In this document: positions 18,356 through 27,943 of the stretch, piece after piece
Numbering within the stretch: position 1 is the first letter of the stretch
Layout of the letters: every line of letters begins with the position of its first letter
DNA from: Streptomyces colonosanans
GTDB taxonomy: Bacteria; Actinomycetota; Actinomycetes; Streptomycetales; Streptomycetaceae
DNA length: 64,000 nucleotides
Assembly: GCF_001866645.1 (NCBI RefSeq)
Contig: NZ_MLYP01000039.1
Span: 124,001 to 188,000 of the forward strand
Direction: 5' to 3'
The notes under the pieces: generated by a model
Told to the model about the DNA's origin: nothing
What the model saw: only the letters and a program-made list of their open reading frames with translations
The model's database searches: none
Translations under genes and position numbers: made by a program

Positions 18356-18631
18356 CAGCCGTACGCGGTAGGCGGCCGGTGGATTCTATTCAGTGGCGCC
18401 TGATGCGGTGGACGGGCACAGTGGTGATGTCCACGACGCCGGATCGAGTCGGCGCCACATTCTGGGAGAGGAGCTGGGTGATGTCCATGCACGACAGTAC
18501 GCCGAGCTCCCGACAGGGCAGCCCGCGGCAGGTTCCGGAGTAGTTACCCCTCCGTCGAGCCCGCCCGCACAGGGAGCTGCCCGGGGCGGCCGCTTCGAGC
18601 GCGCGATGTGCTTCGCGCGGGCCGCCCACCC

Positions 18632-18717
<86 letters not shown>

Positions 18718-18794
18718 CAAGACACTGTCGCCGTCAACTGCCGCTGTCGCTTCGCCGACGTTCAGAGTCCGAAGTACGTCGGCACAGCCCGCAG

Positions 18795-19613
18795 CTACCC
18801 GAGCAACCGTTCCAGCACCACCGCTATGCCGTCCTCCTCGTTGGACAGCGTCACCTCGTCCGCGACCGCCTTGAGATCTCCGTGGGCATCGGCCATGGCC
18901 ACACCATGGGCGGCCCACCCGAACATCGGTATGTCGTTCGGCATGTCGCCGAAGGCGATCGTGTCCGCGGCCTTCACGCCCAGCCGGCGGGCCGCCAGCG
19001 ACAGACCCGTCGCCTTGGTCAGGCCGAGCGGAAGGATCTCCACGATCCCCTCGCCCGCCATCGTCACCCCGACGAGGCCCCCGGCCGTCTGTTGCGCCAC
19101 CTCGGCCAGTTCGTCGTCGCTCAGCGTCGGATGCTGGAGGTACACCTTGTTCAGCGGCGCCGACCACAGCTCAGCCGCGTCCCTGATCGGCTGGTACGGA
19201 AGCGGCCATTCCTGGGCCCGGTAGCCGGGGGCGACCAGGACCTCGCCGTCCAGCCCGTCCCGGCTGGCGGCCAGCAGCAGCGGGCCCACCTCGGCCTCGA
19301 TCTTCGCCAGTGCGACGCCCGCGACCTGCCGGTCCAGCGTCAGCGACGTCAGCAGCCGGTGCTCCCCCGCGTCGTACACCTGCGCCCCCTGGCCGCAGAC
19401 CGCGAGGCCCCGGTACCCGAGGTCGTCGAGGATGTGACGCGTCCAGGGGACCGCGCGCCCGGTGACGACGATGTGCGCGGCGCCCGCCGCGGTGGCCGCG
19501 GCGAGCACTTCACGCGTGCGCTCCGAGATGGTCTCGTCGGAGCGCAGAAGCGTTCCGTCGAGATCGGTCGCGATCAGTTCGTAAGGGAATCCGGCAGACG
19601 TGCCCGTGCTCAC
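18795..19613 (-). CDS. HAD-superfamily (Cof-type) phosphatase coupled to serS
   Basis: A 272-residue haloacid-dehalogenase phosphatase. [16 protein letters not shown] carries the catalytic aspartates, VVTGRAVPW is motif II, and [13 protein letters not shown] binds Mg2+. Its GTG start overlaps the serS stop codon by 4 bp (GTGA), so it is translationally coupled to serS. It is a paralogue of the protein at 9594-10463. The substrate is unknown; the coupling is consistent with a housekeeping or metabolite-repair role, which is an inference. Confidence 0.88.
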   Translation of the reverse strand: MSTGTSAGFPYELIATDLDGTLLRSDETISERTREVLAAATAAGAAHIVVTGRAVPWTRHILDDLGYRGLAVCGQGAQVYDAGEHRLLTSLTLDRQVAGVALAKIEAEVGPLLLAASRDGLDGEVLVAPGYRAQEWPLPYQPIRDAAELWSAPLNKVYLQHPTLSDDELAEVAQQTAGGLVGVTMAGEGIVEILPLGLTKATGLSLAARRLGVKAADTIAFGDMPNDIPMFGWAAHGVAMADAHGDLKAVADEVTLSNEEDGIAVVLERLLG

Positions 19614-20887
19614 TTGGCCACGGGCTCCAGCAGCTCCCGGCCACCCAGGTACGGGCGCAGAACCTCGGGCACCCGTACGGAGCCGTCGGCCATCTGGTGG
19701 TTCTCCAGGATCGCCACGATCGTGCGCGGCACGGCGCACAGCGTGCCGTTCAGCGTCGCCAGCGGCTGCACCTTCTTGCCGTTCCGCATACGGACCGACA
19801 GGCGGCGGGCCTGGAAGCCGTCGCAGTTGGAGGTCGAGGTCAGCTCGCGGTACTTGCCCTGGGTCGGGATCCACGCCTCGCAGTCGTACTTACGGGACGC
19901 CGACGAGCCCAGGTCGCCCGTCGCCACGTCGATGACCTGGAAGGGCAGTTCAAGCGAGGTCAGCCACTGCTTCTCCCACTCCAGGAGCCGCTTGTGCTCG
20001 TTCTCGGCGTCCTCGGGGTCGACGAACGAGAACATCTCGATCTTGTCGAACTGGTGCACGCGGAAGATGCCCCGCGTGTCCTTGCCGTACGTGCCGGCCT
20101 CGCGGCGGAAGCACGGCGAGAAGCCCGCGTAGCGCAGCGGCAGTTTCTCCGCGTCGATGATCTCGTCCATGTGGTACGCCGCGAGCGGGACCTCGGAAGT
20201 ACCGACCAGGTAGTAGTCGTCCTTGTCGAGGTGGTACACGTTCTCGGCGGCCTGGCCGAGGAAGCCCGTGCCCTCCATGGCGCGCGGACGGACCAGGGCG
20301 GGGGGCAGCATCGGGGTGAACCCGGCCTCTACGGCCTGCGCCATCGCCGCGTTGACGAGCGCCAGCTCCAGCAGGGCGCCGACACCCGTCAGGTAGTAGA
20401 AGCGCGATCCGGAGACCTTCGCGCCGCGCTCGACGTCGATCGCGCCGAGCGCCTCGCCGAGCTCCAGGTGGTCCTTGGGCTCGAAGCCCTCGGCGCCGAA
20501 GTCGCGGATGGTGCCGTGCGTCTCCAGGACGACGAAGTCCTCTTCGCCGCCGACCGGGACGTCGGGGTGCACCAGGTTGCCCAGCTGGAGCAGGAGCCGC
20601 TTGGTCTCCTCCTCGGCCTCGTGCTGCTCGGCGTCGGCCGCCTTGACGTCGGCGGCGAGTCGGCTCGCGTTCTGCAGCAGTTCGGCCTTCTCGTCGCCGG
20701 AGGCCTTGGGGATCAGCTTGCCGAGCGCCTTCTGCTCGGAACGGAGCTCGTCGAAGCGGACGCCGGACGACCTGCGCCGTTCGTCGGCGGAGAGGAGGGC
20801 GTCGACGAGCGCGACGTCCTCACCACGGGCGCGCTGAGAGGCGCGAACACGGTCGGGGTCCTCACGGAGCAGGCGAAGGTCAATCAC
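19610..20887 (-). CDS. serS: Seryl-tRNA synthetase
   Basis: A 425-residue class II synthetase that charges tRNA-Ser (and tRNA-Sec where present). Residues about 1-110 form the antiparallel coiled-coil arm that grips the long variable arm of tRNA-Ser. The catalytic domain has motif 2 ([18 protein letters not shown], then [12 protein letters not shown]) and motif 3 ([20 protein letters not shown]). The GTG start follows AAGGGG very closely. A tRNA-Ser(GCU) gene lies downstream of the coupled HAD gene. Confidence 0.97.
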   Translation of the reverse strand: MIDLRLLREDPDRVRASQRARGEDVALVDALLSADERRRSSGVRFDELRSEQKALGKLIPKASGDEKAELLQNASRLAADVKAADAEQHEAEEETKRLLLQLGNLVHPDVPVGGEEDFVVLETHGTIRDFGAEGFEPKDHLELGEALGAIDVERGAKVSGSRFYYLTGVGALLELALVNAAMAQAVEAGFTPMLPPALVRPRAMEGTGFLGQAAENVYHLDKDDYYLVGTSEVPLAAYHMDEIIDAEKLPLRYAGFSPCFRREAGTYGKDTRGIFRVHQFDKIEMFSFVDPEDAENEHKRLLEWEKQWLTSLELPFQVIDVATGDLGSSASRKYDCEAWIPTQGKYRELTSTSNCDGFQARRLSVRMRNGKKVQPLATLNGTLCAVPRTIVAILENHQMADGSVRVPEVLRPYLGGRELLEPVAK

Positions 20888-21433
20888 CCCTTAAGGCTAC
20901 CGGTGCCGAGTTCCGGCCCACGACTCCATATTCGATCCGCGGCCCATGTGCCGTCATGGCGTGATTACGTTACGTGTCAATGCATGGGGTGCCACTCCCC
21001 GGCAGCGGCAATCCGGCTGCGGCTCATTGACTCGACTTCCTTGCAGGGAACGGGATTTGGGGTGCGCTCGTCCACAGGCGTCCACAGACCCCGCAAAGTT
21101 ATCCACAGGCTGTGTGGAAAATCTGTGGATTCCGGAGGTGGTCATTCCGAATGTCGTGCGCGGGGCGGAGATTTTCTGGTCCAAACCGGCACTTCACACA
21201 CTTCCGGGGGAGAAAGGTCGCCCAGAAGTGTTGATCAAAAGAAACAGATGGACAACTGTGACGGATGTGCCGGTGGACGGGCGGTGGACTCTTGGGGAGG
21301 TTCATCGGTTCGACCGCGCCATGCTGTCGACTTGTCCCCAGATAGAGGAAACGAGCCTGTGGATAACTTCTGTGGACGGCGAAGATCTGCAGGTAGGACC
21401 AGAGGCGCCGGAGACATCCCGGAACCGGACGTC
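20888..21433. other. Gene-free region between serS and pheA, rich in DnaA boxes
   Basis: This 546-bp stretch has no convincing gene and is AT-richer than its surroundings in parts. It must carry the serS promoter (leftward). Its main feature is a group of DnaA-box-like 9-mers at 21068-21379. Confidence 0.75.
21068..21379. promoter_or_regulatory. Cluster of DnaA boxes
   Basis: Nine-mers seen: TCGTCCACA 21068, GCGTCCACA 21078, TTATCCACA 21099 (exact), TGTGGAAAA 21113, TGTGGATTC 21124, TTGTCCCCA 21332, TGTGGATAA 21358 (exact, minus) and TGTGGACGG 21371. Both orientations occur in two groups. A DnaA-titrating cluster called D78 is described near oriC of S. coelicolor; whether this is that locus needs mapping. 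Confidence 0.75.
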
Positions 21434-22366
21434 CTAGAACCGGCCGTCCTGACAGCGCGCCACCCAGTCCGCCGCGCCCATGAACTCGCCGTCCGACGTT
21501 CCCGGCGGCAGATCCCGGACGCCGTTCGGCTCGACGTCGGCGCGCGGGTACGAGCCGAGGAACCGCACCTGCAGACAGATCCGCTTGAGCCCCATCAGCG
21601 CCTCGGCCACCCGGCGGTCGGAGATATGGCCCTCGGCGTCGATGCAGAAGCAGTAGTTCCCGATGCCCGCTCCCGTCGGGCGTGACTGCAGCAGCATCAG
21701 GTTGACGCCCCGCACGGCGAACTCGCCCAGCAGATCGCGCAGGCCACCGGGGTGATCGTCGCGCTGCCACAGGACGACGGAGGTCTTGTCCGCGCCGGTC
21801 GGCGCCGCCGGCCGGGCGGGCCGGCCGACGAGGACGAACCGCGTCTGTGCGTTCTCCGCGTCGTGGATACCCGTCTCCAGGGCCTTGAGGCCGTAGCGCG
21901 CGGCGGCGAACTCGCCCGCGAACGCGGCGTCGTAGCGCCCCTCCTGGACGAGGCGAGCGCCGTCCGCGTTCGACGCCGCCGACTCCCAGACGGCGTCCGG
22001 GAGGTTGGCCTTCAGCCAGTTGCGCACCTGCGGCTGCGCGGCCGGGTGGGCGGTGACCGTCTTGATCTCCGAGAGCTTGGTGCCGGGCCGGACCAGCAGC
22101 GCGAAGGTGATCGAGAGGAGCACCTCGCGGTAGATCATGAGCGGCTCGCCCGCGACCAGTTCGTCGAGCGTGGTCGTGATGCCGCCCTCGACCGAGTTCT
22201 CGATCGGCACGAAGGCGGCCTCGGCCTCGCCGCTGCGGACGGCGTCGAGGGCCGCGGGGACCGACACCATCGGGACGAGCTCTCGGGTCGCGGCCTCCGG
22301 CAGCGTACGGAGGGCCACCTCGGTGAAGGTGCCCTCGGGACCCAGGTACGCATAGCTGGCTGGCAT
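21434..22366 (-). CDS. pheA: Prephenate dehydratase
   Basis: A 310-residue monofunctional enzyme that converts prephenate to phenylpyruvate in phenylalanine synthesis. The N-terminal YLGPEGTFTE and VPIENSVEGG lie in the catalytic domain, and NAQTRFVLVGR carries the catalytic TRF triplet. The C-terminal ACT domain (GGLRDLLGEFAVRGVNLM) senses phenylalanine, with QSRP where many enzymes have ESRP. No chorismate mutase domain is present. It is a single gene upstream of the DnaA-box region. Confidence 0.96.
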   Translation of the reverse strand: MPASYAYLGPEGTFTEVALRTLPEAATRELVPMVSVPAALDAVRSGEAEAAFVPIENSVEGGITTTLDELVAGEPLMIYREVLLSITFALLVRPGTKLSEIKTVTAHPAAQPQVRNWLKANLPDAVWESAASNADGARLVQEGRYDAAFAGEFAAARYGLKALETGIHDAENAQTRFVLVGRPARPAAPTGADKTSVVLWQRDDHPGGLRDLLGEFAVRGVNLMLLQSRPTGAGIGNYCFCIDAEGHISDRRVAEALMGLKRICLQVRFLGSYPRADVEPNGVRDLPPGTSDGEFMGAADWVARCQDGRF

Positions 22367-22444
22367 AGCCTCACCCTAATGCGATCCGATGCGACCCGGC
22401 TCACTTCTGGGGACCGTGGCCCCTTCCGGGGGACGCGTCGCTTT

Positions 22445-23812
22445 TCATCCCTCCATCAGCCGCTGCCCCACGTACTCTCCCGCCGCAGCCCCTCCCGGCA
22501 CCGCGAACAGACCGCTCGCCTCGTGGCGGATGTACTGCGACAGCGTGTCCCCGCGGTCGAGCTTGCGCTGCACCGGCACGAAGCCGCGCAGCGGGTCCGC
22601 CTGCCAGCAGACGAACAGCAGACCCGCGTCGGGCGTTCCGTCCGCGGTGAAGCCGTCGTGGAAGGAGAACGGGCGGCGGAGCATTGCTGCGCCCCCGTTC
22701 TGGTCGGGCCGGGTGATGCGTGCGTGCGCGTTGAGGGGTACGACCAGCTTGCCGTCGGCGCCGGTCTTCTCCAGGTCCATGGCGGTCGTCTCGGCGCCGC
22801 CGCTGAGCGGTGCCCCGTTGGACTTGCGGCGTCCGATGACGTTCTCCTGGGCTTTGGCCGAGAGCTTCTCCCAGTCGTCGAGGAGCATGCGGATACGGCG
22901 TACGACGGCGTACGAACCGTTTGCCATCCACTCCTGCTCGCCGCCGGCGGGCACGAAGATGCGCTGGTCGAAGTCGGCATCGCGCGGCTTCGGATTGTTC
23001 GTGCCGTCGACCTGGCCCATCAGATTGCGCGCGGTCATGGGCTGCGCTGTCGCGCCCGGCGAACGGTTGAAGCCGTTCATCTGCCAGCGGATGCGGGCAG
23101 CACTTCCGGCGTCCTTCTGGATCGTGCGCAGCGCGTGGAAGGCGACGAGCGCGTCGTCGGCGCCGATCTGCACCCACAGGTCGCCGTTGCTGCGGGAGGC
23201 GTCGAGCTGGTCGGAGGAGAAGTCGGGCAGCGGGTCCAGGGCGGACGGACGCTGCTTCTGAAGTCCCGTACGGGAGAAGAAGCTGTTCCCGAACCCGAAG
23301 GTGATGGTCAGGGACGACGGGCCGGCGTCACGGGCGACATCGGTGTCGTCGTGTCCGGCCGCCTCGCCCGCCATCAGCCGTTCCGCGGTGGCCGACCAGC
23401 GGCGCAGCAGCGCGGCGGCCTCCTTGCGGCCCGCGCCCGCCGTCAGATCGAAGGCGACGAGATGGCCGCGGGCCTGGAGGGCGTCGGTGATGCCGGGCTG
23501 ATGTTTCCCGTGAAACGCCACCCGGCCCGTGCCGAGCGAGGTCAGGGGCGTGATCTTCTCGGAGGGCGCGGCGGCGTACCCGGCGGCTCCGCCGACCGCC
23601 CCGAGTGCGAGCCCGGTGGCACCGGCGGTCCCGAGGAGCCGCCGCCGCGAGATCATCCCTGTGGGTGAGGGGTGGTCGGACGTGGTCTTGCCGGGGCTGT
23701 TGCGGAGGGAATCGGCGTCGTTGGGGGAGCCCTTTCCGCCAGGGTGACGGCCCTGGCTCTGCTGAGAAGGGATGCCCTCGGAGGACGCCTTGGGCGTGGA
23801 CTGGTCAGCCAT
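22445..23812 (-). CDS. dtpA: Tat-exported DyP-type haem peroxidase
   Basis: A 455-residue dye-decolorizing peroxidase of the EfeB group. Residues 54-80 contain the twin-arginine signal (SRRRLLGTAG and a long Gly/Ala core), preceded by a hydrophilic extension. GQVDGTNNP is the GxxDG haem motif with the catalytic aspartate. The gene is last in the copper operon, and its ATG overlaps the copCD stop by 8 bp. In S. lividans DtpA is needed to mature the copper oxidase GlxA. A parS-like site lies inside the gene. Confidence 0.93.
   Translation of the reverse strand: MADQSTPKASSEGIPSQQSQGRHPGGKGSPNDADSLRNSPGKTTSDHPSPTGMISRRRLLGTAGATGLALGAVGGAAGYAAAPSEKITPLTSLGTGRVAFHGKHQPGITDALQARGHLVAFDLTAGAGRKEAAALLRRWSATAERLMAGEAAGHDDTDVARDAGPSSLTITFGFGNSFFSRTGLQKQRPSALDPLPDFSSDQLDASRSNGDLWVQIGADDALVAFHALRTIQKDAGSAARIRWQMNGFNRSPGATAQPMTARNLMGQVDGTNNPKPRDADFDQRIFVPAGGEQEWMANGSYAVVRRIRMLLDDWEKLSAKAQENVIGRRKSNGAPLSGGAETTAMDLEKTGADGKLVVPLNAHARITRPDQNGGAAMLRRPFSFHDGFTADGTPDAGLLFVCWQADPLRGFVPVQRKLDRGDTLSQYIRHEASGLFAVPGGAAAGEYVGQRLMEG
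23504..23517. promoter_or_regulatory. parS-like site inside the DyP gene
   Basis: GTTTCCCGTGAAAC matches parS at 13 of 14 positions. It lies in coding sequence, so codon constraint may explain it, but the exact sites elsewhere in the window make ParB binding plausible. Confidence 0.45.
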
Positions 23813-25847
23813 TGTTCAGCCCGATCTTCGCGTTCTTGTTCACAGTCACTTGGTCGATGTCGGAGGTCCGCACGGTCACCGCGATCTCCCAGTCGCCCGC
23901 CATGGGGATCTGCACACCGGTTGCCGACCAGTGACCGGTGGTGATGTGGTCGGGTGTGACGGACAGCGGTCCGATGTCCTTCGCCTTGAGGGTGAAGGCG
24001 ACCTTCACCTCGGGGACGTCGAAGGCCTTGCCGTCCGGCCGCACCACGTAGATGTGCAGCTGGTTGCCGCCCACGCGGGCCGGGTCGAGGGCGAGGCCCA
24101 CAGTGCCCTTGCCGTCCTGGCCACCCGTGTCGAAGGGGATGCGCAGCGACACGGGACCGGACGACTGCGAAGCGGAGGGGACGGCCGTGCCGGCCGCTTC
24201 CTCCGCGCGCCCCGGTTCGGTGGACGTCAGCATGGTGGTGACGGCGAGCAGTACGACCGCGACGCCCGCCTCGGCGAGCACGGAACGGCGCAGCCCGGAG
24301 CGGGCCGGGTCGGCGTCCCGGACCTGCTTGGCGCGCGCCGTGGCCATCGCGGCCCGCTGGCGGGCCAGCTGGGCGGCACGCTCGGGATCACGGGATCCAG
24401 CGGAGTCCGGAGCGGCGCTCGAGCCCCCGTTCCGGCCGGAGGCCGCCGATGAGCCCTTGCTCCGAGCGGATACGCCGCCCTTCGGTCGAGCCTTCGCCGC
24501 CGCCGTCGGTGTCGTGGCCAGCTGAGCCGTCCAGCGCCGCGAGATCCAGGCGGTGCCGACGAGGACGGCGGCCAGGCCGATCTTCACGAGCAGTAGCTGT
24601 CCGTACGTCGTCCCGGTCAGCGCGGACCAGGAGCCGACCTGACGCCACGACTGGTAGAGCCCGGTCGCGGCGAGCGTCACGACGCTCCCGAACGCGATGC
24701 GCGAGAAGCGCCGTACGGCCGCGGTCTCGATCGAGGGTGCCCGGTAGAGAGCCACGAGCAGTGCCGCGAGTCCGCCCAGCCAGGTGGCGACCGCCAGCAG
24801 GTGCAGGACGTCGACGGGCATCGCGATGCCGGGCTGGATGCCCGTCGAGGCGTGCTCGGCCATCGCCCAGGTCAACGCGAGGCCGACCGCGAGGACGCTT
24901 CCGCCGAGGGCGAGACCGAAGGTGAGGTCCCGCCTCTCGGCGGCGCGGACGGCCGCGGCTTCGCCGGCGGCGCCGCCGCCGGCGGTCCCGGACGTCTCCT
25001 CCGCGTCGCGCTTCACATACGCCCCGAAGAGCACCGCGATGAACAGCGCCCCCGCGGCGAGCAGCAGCAACCGGGAGACGAGCGCCGCCCCCGACTTGGT
25101 CTCGAGCACCTGCCCGAGCAAGGACAGGTCGACGATGTCGGCGACCTTCCCCGAGCTTGTGTACGAGCCGCGCAGGAGCAGCAGCGCGAGTGTTGCGGCG
25201 GTGATGGCCACCCAACCGGAGACAACGAGCCGCTGCACCACCCTTACCCCGGCGCCCCGCTGCCAACAGGCCAGCACGAAGGCCGCGCCGCCGACCAGGA
25301 CGATGAACCCCGCGTAGGAGACGTACCGCGCGAGCCCGTAGAGCCCGCCGACGATCCCGCCGCCCACGGCCTGGCCGGAGGCCGGGACCGTGGTCGCGGA
25401 TGGGGCGCCGATGGAGAAGGTGAAGGCGCCGGAGATCGGGTGGCTGTCCGCGGACACCGCCTGGTAGGTGACGGTGTAGGTGCCGTCGGGCAGCCCCGCG
25501 CGTACCTTCACTCCGTAGGTGGTCCCGCGCAGGTTGGCCGCCTTGCCGGTGTCGACGCGCTGTCCTTTCGGGTCGAGGACGCGCAGCGAGCCGTCGGAGA
25601 GTGCGACCTGCTCGGAGAAGGTGAGCGAGACCTGGGTGGGCGCCTTGTCGACCACCGCTCCCTGTGCCGGGTCGCTGCCCGTCAGGGCGGCGTGCGCGGA
25701 GGCGGGTGCGGCCCCGCACAGCAGCACGCACGCGACGGCGAGCAGCAGTGCCGGCAGCCCGCGGACCAGCCGGATCCGGAGCGTGCGCCGGGCGGTCGCA
25801 CGGAGGGTCTCCTGAATGCGGCCGTCGGGAGCGATGGTCTGTGTCAC
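23805..25847 (-). CDS. CopC-CopD fusion, copper import/resistance membrane protein
   Basis: A 680-residue fusion. After a signal segment ending at APASAHAAL, about residues 52-145 are a CopC domain that starts with the copper-binding histidine and contains the conserved DSHPISGAF. About residues 175-430 are the multi-helix CopD domain. A disordered Ala/Ser/Arg-rich linker and a C-terminal exposed domain (about 545-680) follow. CopC-CopD proteins carry copper across the membrane. GTG 25847 has GAGGGAGAG upstream, and the gene is 13 nt downstream of the PCu(A)C gene. Confidence 0.9.
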   Translation of the reverse strand: MTQTIAPDGRIQETLRATARRTLRIRLVRGLPALLLAVACVLLCGAAPASAHAALTGSDPAQGAVVDKAPTQVSLTFSEQVALSDGSLRVLDPKGQRVDTGKAANLRGTTYGVKVRAGLPDGTYTVTYQAVSADSHPISGAFTFSIGAPSATTVPASGQAVGGGIVGGLYGLARYVSYAGFIVLVGGAAFVLACWQRGAGVRVVQRLVVSGWVAITAATLALLLLRGSYTSSGKVADIVDLSLLGQVLETKSGAALVSRLLLLAAGALFIAVLFGAYVKRDAEETSGTAGGGAAGEAAAVRAAERRDLTFGLALGGSVLAVGLALTWAMAEHASTGIQPGIAMPVDVLHLLAVATWLGGLAALLVALYRAPSIETAAVRRFSRIAFGSVVTLAATGLYQSWRQVGSWSALTGTTYGQLLLVKIGLAAVLVGTAWISRRWTAQLATTPTAAAKARPKGGVSARSKGSSAASGRNGGSSAAPDSAGSRDPERAAQLARQRAAMATARAKQVRDADPARSGLRRSVLAEAGVAVVLLAVTTMLTSTEPGRAEEAAGTAVPSASQSSGPVSLRIPFDTGGQDGKGTVGLALDPARVGGNQLHIYVVRPDGKAFDVPEVKVAFTLKAKDIGPLSVTPDHITTGHWSATGVQIPMAGDWEIAVTVRTSDIDQVTVNKNAKIGLNNG

Positions 25848-25860
25848 GGTGCTCTCTCCC

Positions 25861-26322
25861 TCAGTGCCCGGTCTTCGGGGTGTAGGTGGCCGACTTCACC
25901 GGCATGTCGATCGTGATCGTTCCGGATTTGGCGAAGTGCAGTTGTATCGACACCCTTTCGCCCTGCTTCGGCTTGTGGGTGAGCATGTCGAACATGAGGT
26001 GGTTGCCGCCGCGCGCGAGGTCGAGCGTGCCGTTCGCGGGCACGGCGAACGACTTCTCCTCGTGCATCGCGCCTCCCTTGGTGGAGTGCATCGTGATGTC
26101 TTTGGCGAGGCTGCTGGTGACGGAGGTGAGGGTGTCGGCACTGCCGGAGTTGGTGACGGTGAGGAAGCCGCCCGCCATGTCGCTGCTGACGGGCACGGGC
26201 ATATAGGCGCCGGTGATCTTCAACTCCGGCTTGTCCGAGGACGAGCCGCCCGCGCCGCCGCAGCCCGCGAGTACCAGTCCTGCCGCCGTCATGGCGATGG
26301 CGCGGCCGAGGCGGCGGTTCAC
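25861..26322 (-). CDS. ecuC: PCu(A)C-type extracytoplasmic copper chaperone
   Basis: A 153-residue lipoprotein. LVLAGCGG near residue 19 is a lipobox. The DUF461/PCu(A)C fold is marked by GAYMP, the MH-x(n)-M copper site in ITMHSTKGGAMHEE, and HLMFDMLTHKP. It binds Cu(I) outside the cell and hands it to partner proteins such as Sco. GTG 26322 has GGGAG upstream and overlaps the sco stop (GTGA). The S. lividans homologue is called ECuC. Confidence 0.92.
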   Translation of the reverse strand: MNRRLGRAIAMTAAGLVLAGCGGAGGSSSDKPELKITGAYMPVPVSSDMAGGFLTVTNSGSADTLTSVTSSLAKDITMHSTKGGAMHEEKSFAVPANGTLDLARGGNHLMFDMLTHKPKQGERVSIQLHFAKSGTITIDMPVKSATYTPKTGH

Positions 26323-26993
26323 GGCTTCTCTCCCTTGATGATCTTGGGAAGGTCCTTGGTGTAGTCGTCGACGGTGGTGTCCTGGCCATACAGCACATAG
26401 CCCGCGTCGCTCTTCGGCGAGAAGGCGATGACCTGGCTGCCGTGGGTGGAGACGATCTTGCCGTCCTTCTCCTTCTTCGGCGCCTCGATGCTGATGCCGA
26501 GGGTGCGGGCGCCGGCCTGGATGGTGGCGAAGTCGCCCGTCAGGCCCACGATGTCGGGGTCGATGCCCTTGAGCCACTTGCCGAGGGCGGCGGGGGTGTC
26601 GCGCTCCGGGTCGGTGGTGACGAACACGATCCGCAGCGAGTCCTTCTGCGCCTGGGTGAGCTGCTTGCTCTGCTCCACCGCCTTCTTGGCGACGGCGAGG
26701 TTGTTCATCGTCAGCGGGCAGACGTCGGGGCAGTGGGTGTAGCCGAAGTAGATCAGCGTCGGCTTGCCCTTGGTCTCCGCACGGAAGTCGTACTTCTTGC
26801 CGTGGGTGTCGGTGAGGACGAGATCCGGCTTCTCGAACGGCTGGTCGAGCACGGTCGCGGCCTTGTTCGAGCCTGTCTCGACGGAGACCGCGGCGACCGG
26901 TCCGTCGCCTCCGTTGCCGGAGCCGCAGGCGGAGAGGGTGAACGCGACGGCGGCGAGGAGGCCGGCCGTGATGAGCGTCTTCTTCTTGCGCAT
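26319..26993 (-). CDS. sco: Sco (SCO1/SenC) copper chaperone
   Basis: A 224-residue lipoprotein with a lipobox (TLSACG, Cys about residue 23) and a thioredoxin-like fold. The copper motif CPDVC and the distal histidine in VSTHGSQVI are present. Sco proteins deliver copper to the CuA centre of cytochrome c oxidase. In S. lividans Sco also supports GlxA-dependent development. It lies between the YcnI gene and ecuC in the same operon and overlaps ecuC by 4 bp. Confidence 0.95.
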   Translation of the reverse strand: MRKKKTLITAGLLAAVAFTLSACGSGNGGDGPVAAVSVETGSNKAATVLDQPFEKPDLVLTDTHGKKYDFRAETKGKPTLIYFGYTHCPDVCPLTMNNLAVAKKAVEQSKQLTQAQKDSLRIVFVTTDPERDTPAALGKWLKGIDPDIVGLTGDFATIQAGARTLGISIEAPKKEKDGKIVSTHGSQVIAFSPKSDAGYVLYGQDTTVDDYTKDLPKIIKGEKP

Positions 26994-27074
26994 AGAGAGA
27001 TGTCCCAGATGTGAGGGTCCCGGCGAGCGCCGGTGCCGTACGGCACCGGCGCGGGCCCGGAGGTGAGTCGGTCC

Positions 27075-27794
27075 TCAGAGGTTGACGGCGGTACGCCGGC
27101 GGCTGGCCAGAACGCCGTACGCGACGCCCGCCGCGCCGACGACGATGCCGGTGATGCCGAGGACCCGGGCGGTGGTGTCACTGCTGCCGCCTGAGGCGGA
27201 GGCACCCTCGCCCGTGGAACCCTGGTGGCCGGAGGCGGAGGAGGCGGCCAGCTCGAGCACCGGGGCAGGGTTGCCGGGCTCCGGCTGGCCTTCCTTCTGC
27301 GGCTCGATCCAGCGCACGACCTTGTTGTCGGAGTACGTCTGGAGGGCCTTGAAGACGAGCTGATCGGTGTTCTCGGGGAGCTGGCCGATCGAGAGCGGGA
27401 ACTTCTGGAAGTAGCCCGGTTCGATGCCCTTGCCGGTGGCGGTCCAGGTGACCTTGGTGACGGCCTCGTCGATCTGCTGTCCGTGCAGCGTGACCGGCTT
27501 GTCGAGCTTGGACTTGGTGACCTGCGCGTCCCAGCCTGCGACCGGCTGCGGCAGCACCGAGGCGAGCGGGTGGTCGGCAGGGAAGCTGACCTCCAGCTTC
27601 GTGGTCGAGGCGTCGTCCCGCTCGTTCGGGACCTTGAAGTCGACCACCGCGTACCCGCCCTTGGCGGCCTCGCCCTCCGGCTGCACGCTCACGTGCGCGA
27701 ACGCGGGCGCGGACAGGAGGAAGACGGTCGATGCGGCCGCGGCACCGACGGCGGCCAGACGGGAGACCTTCGGGGAAACCTTGATGATCTGCAT
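27075..27794 (-). CDS. YcnI-like (DUF1775) copper-binding membrane-anchored protein
   Basis: A 239-residue exported protein. The signal peptide ends at PAFAHVSV, which makes histidine the mature N-terminus, a known Cu(II) ligand position in YcnI proteins. The DUF1775 domain covers about residues 35-180, followed by a Gly/Ser linker and one C-terminal helix with an Arg-rich tail. It probably hands copper to the Sco/PCu(A)C pair encoded just downstream. ATG 27794 has GGAG 11 nt upstream. Confidence 0.9.
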   Translation of the reverse strand: MQIIKVSPKVSRLAAVGAAAASTVFLLSAPAFAHVSVQPEGEAAKGGYAVVDFKVPNERDDASTTKLEVSFPADHPLASVLPQPVAGWDAQVTKSKLDKPVTLHGQQIDEAVTKVTWTATGKGIEPGYFQKFPLSIGQLPENTDQLVFKALQTYSDNKVVRWIEPQKEGQPEPGNPAPVLELAASSASGHQGSTGEGASASGGSSDTTARVLGITGIVVGAAGVAYGVLASRRRTAVNL

Positions 27795-27809
27795 GATGCA
27801 GAGCACTCC

Positions 27810-27825
27810 ACTTCGAGTGAGAAGT
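27810..27825. promoter_or_regulatory. Inverted repeat upstream of the copper operon
   Basis: ACTTC-N6-GAAGT lies 15 bp upstream of the YcnI start codon, in the 149-bp gap before the membrane-protein gene. It could be an operator or simply leader sequence. It does not match the G/C-rich CsoR consensus I know. Confidence 0.35.
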
Positions 27826-27943
27826 CCGTTGAGGGGGAGGCGCGCGTGCACGGAGCCGACCACTGCGGTGGCGGGCTGTGGATACGCGCGCGTGCCGCAC
27901 GACGGCGGCCCCTCGGCATGGGCGAGCGGAGCGGCGCGTCGTG

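Noticed and set aside
20888..21433. Possible T-box or other leader riboswitch upstream of serS
   Set aside because: I could not find a T-box antiterminator sequence or a matching specifier loop; the visible pattern is DnaA-box 9-mers.
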